Origin: PLA2 sp036273915
GTDB taxonomy: Bacteria; Planctomycetota; PLA2
Reading direction: 5' to 3'
DNA length: 22,391 bases
Assembly: GCA_036273915.1 (NCBI GenBank)
Contig: DASUGR010000026.1
Span: 1 to 22,391, forward strand
This document shows positions 21,412-22,391 of this stretch, piece by piece; position 1 is the first letter of the stretch; each line of letters starts with the position of its first letter. Both the position numbers and the translations under genes were made by a program. The notes beneath the pieces were generated by a model. That model was not told the DNA's origin. It was given only the letters and a program-made list of their open reading frames with translations, and did no database searches.

Positions 21412-22391
21412 GTGCCGGCGCGCCGGACTCTGCGCCCTCTGGTCCTCGTCGCGGTACTCGCCGTCGCCATCGTGGCGGTCTGGGGACTGGGCACCATGAG
21501 CACGCCGACAACGGAGCGCCAAGACGGCCCTGACAGCGCGCCGCCCGGTTCGGCCGGAGTGCATCCTGCAGTGGAGGTTGTTGAAGAAGTCCGCCGAGGC
21601 CCGGTGCTCGCCGTGTCGCAAGGCGGTCATCTCGCTTTGCTCAAGATTCTCAGTCCGACAGGAGGTGGGGTAAATGCCCTTTGCCTCAGCCCGGACGGGA
21701 CGAAACTCGTGTCTGCGGATCAGTGGGGTTCCCTTAGCGTCTGGGACGTCGCCTCCCAGGCTCCCCGGGTCGTACGCACATTCGACGTGCAGGATGGCGT
21801 CGTGGCCGTGGCGTGGAGCCCCGACGGTTGCCGTGTCGCATCGGCCGGCAGCGGCGATGTCGTGCTGTGGGACCCTCTCACAGGTCGCGAATCACTCAGG
21901 ATCACACGCAGACTGCTCACGCGACGCTTCGACCTGGCATTCAGCCCGGACGGTTCTTGCCTCTTCACCACCGGTGGGGCAACCGGAATCGATGTCTGGG
22001 ATCTGGCAACTGGCAAGAGTACACGGACGCTGTGTGGCGAGAGGCCCCCTCTGGTCGTTGGACCCAAAGCCCCCATTGGCCTAGGCTATCGCGCAGAAGT
22101 GTTTGCTGTTGCTCCCGATGGTTCGTGGGTCGCGGGAGCAGTCCACAAAGACCCACTGCAGATCATCGACACGGGGTCCGGCCATCTCATCAGGCGCCTC
22201 ACGGGCTTGACACAGCCCGCGACGTACGTCACGGCGACTTCTGACGGAAGACTCCTGGCGATATCGGAAGGCACGCTGCACGTCTGGGACACGAGTACGT
22301 GGAGGAGGGTCGCCTCCATCAAGGGACCGAGCGGTCGGGTCGCAACCGCAGGCGGCGCGTCGGTGATCTGCACTATGCCCGAGGCGAGCAC
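21412..22391 (+). CDS. Membrane-anchored WD40-repeat protein, 3' end outside window
   Basis: The frame is open from GTG 21412 to the right edge (326 codons). A transmembrane helix (about residues 7-27, LRPLVLVAVLAVAIVAVWGL) precedes a Pro/Gly/Asp-rich linker and then a WD40-type propeller. Blades are recognisable by NALCLSPDGTKLVSAD with SLSVWDVAS, AVAWSPDGCRVASAG with VVLWDPLTG, DLAFSPDGSCLFTTGG with IDVWDLATG, and LLAISEGTLHVWDTST. The propeller would lie outside the membrane as an interaction platform. G+C is visibly lower than in neighbouring genes, with many A- or T-ending codons (GCA, ACA, GTT, GAA), which suggests separate origin. TAGAGT lies seven bases upstream and there is no ribosome binding site. 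Confidence 0.85.
   Translation, partial: MPARRTLRPLVLVAVLAVAIVAVWGLGTMSTPTTERQDGPDSAPPGSAGVHPAVEVVEEVRRGPVLAVSQGGHLALLKILSPTGGGVNALCLSPDGTKLVSADQWGSLSVWDVASQAPRVVRTFDVQDGVVAVAWSPDGCRVASAGSGDVVLWDPLTGRESLRITRRLLTRRFDLAFSPDGSCLFTTGGATGIDVWDLATGKSTRTLCGERPPLVVGPKAPIGLGYRAEVFAVAPDGSWVAGAVHKDPLQIIDTGSGHLIRRLTGLTQPATYVTATSDGRLLAISEGTLHVWDTSTWRRVASIKGPSGRVATAGGASVICTMPEAS

Noticed and set aside
1..22391. CRISPR array or multi-gene defence island
   Set aside because: No regularly spaced repeats of CRISPR size and no Cas, restriction or other effector families were seen; hicBA is the only defence-like module.

Overview
This is a G+C-rich bacterial chromosome segment with no ribosomal or housekeeping markers. 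It carries extracytoplasmic-function (ECF) sigma factors (one of the PF07638 type), an SBBP-type propeller lipoprotein, choice-of-anchor/phytase-like and Tat-exported phosphoesterase proteins, and a small winged-helix protein of a kind I associate with Acidobacteriota. Together these suggest an environmental Acidobacteriota, Planctomycetota or Myxococcota relative, probably from a metagenome. That assignment is inference from gene content and codon use only.

Layout. 1-2414 is a recombined accessory zone: a DDE integrase running off the left edge, a hicBA toxin-antitoxin pair, a cluster of short repeats around a broken tRNA, and an unrecognised ORF that meets a truncated propeller lipoprotein (2263-3327) head-on. 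3427-6048 holds an ECF sigma factor, a second copy of the short repeats, a small membrane-protein gene broken by an 8-bp tandem duplication, a GNAT acetyltransferase, and a TetR regulator broken by one missing base. 6040-9702 holds a membrane-protein/VOC operon, a thioredoxin-like coiled-coil exported protein with an in-frame TGA, an M23 peptidase, a winged-helix protein and a second VOC protein. 9819-13747 is a ClC channel/transporter with CBS and TrkA-C-like regulatory domains preceded by an overlapping mini-ORF, then a HEAT-like anchored protein and a MmcQ/YjbR-like protein. 14151-16399 holds an EamA transporter, a periplasmic cytochrome c and a second ECF sigma factor. 16460-20475 is a pair of exported proteins on the minus strand: a Tat metallophosphoesterase followed by a Cys-rich propeller/phytase-like protein. 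20476-22391 is mostly non-coding, with the 3' end of a dead transposase and then a lower-G+C WD40 gene running off the right edge.

Cross-cutting signal. Eleven starts have a TANNNT box (often GCTANNNT) ending only 6-9 nt before the start codon, usually with no Shine-Dalgarno sequence. This fits leaderless transcription. Genes for exported proteins mostly have longer leaders with clear Shine-Dalgarno sequences instead. I did not find a multi-gene defence or biosynthetic system. The most notable signals are this start-site pattern, the tRNA/repeat cluster, and the several freshly broken genes.
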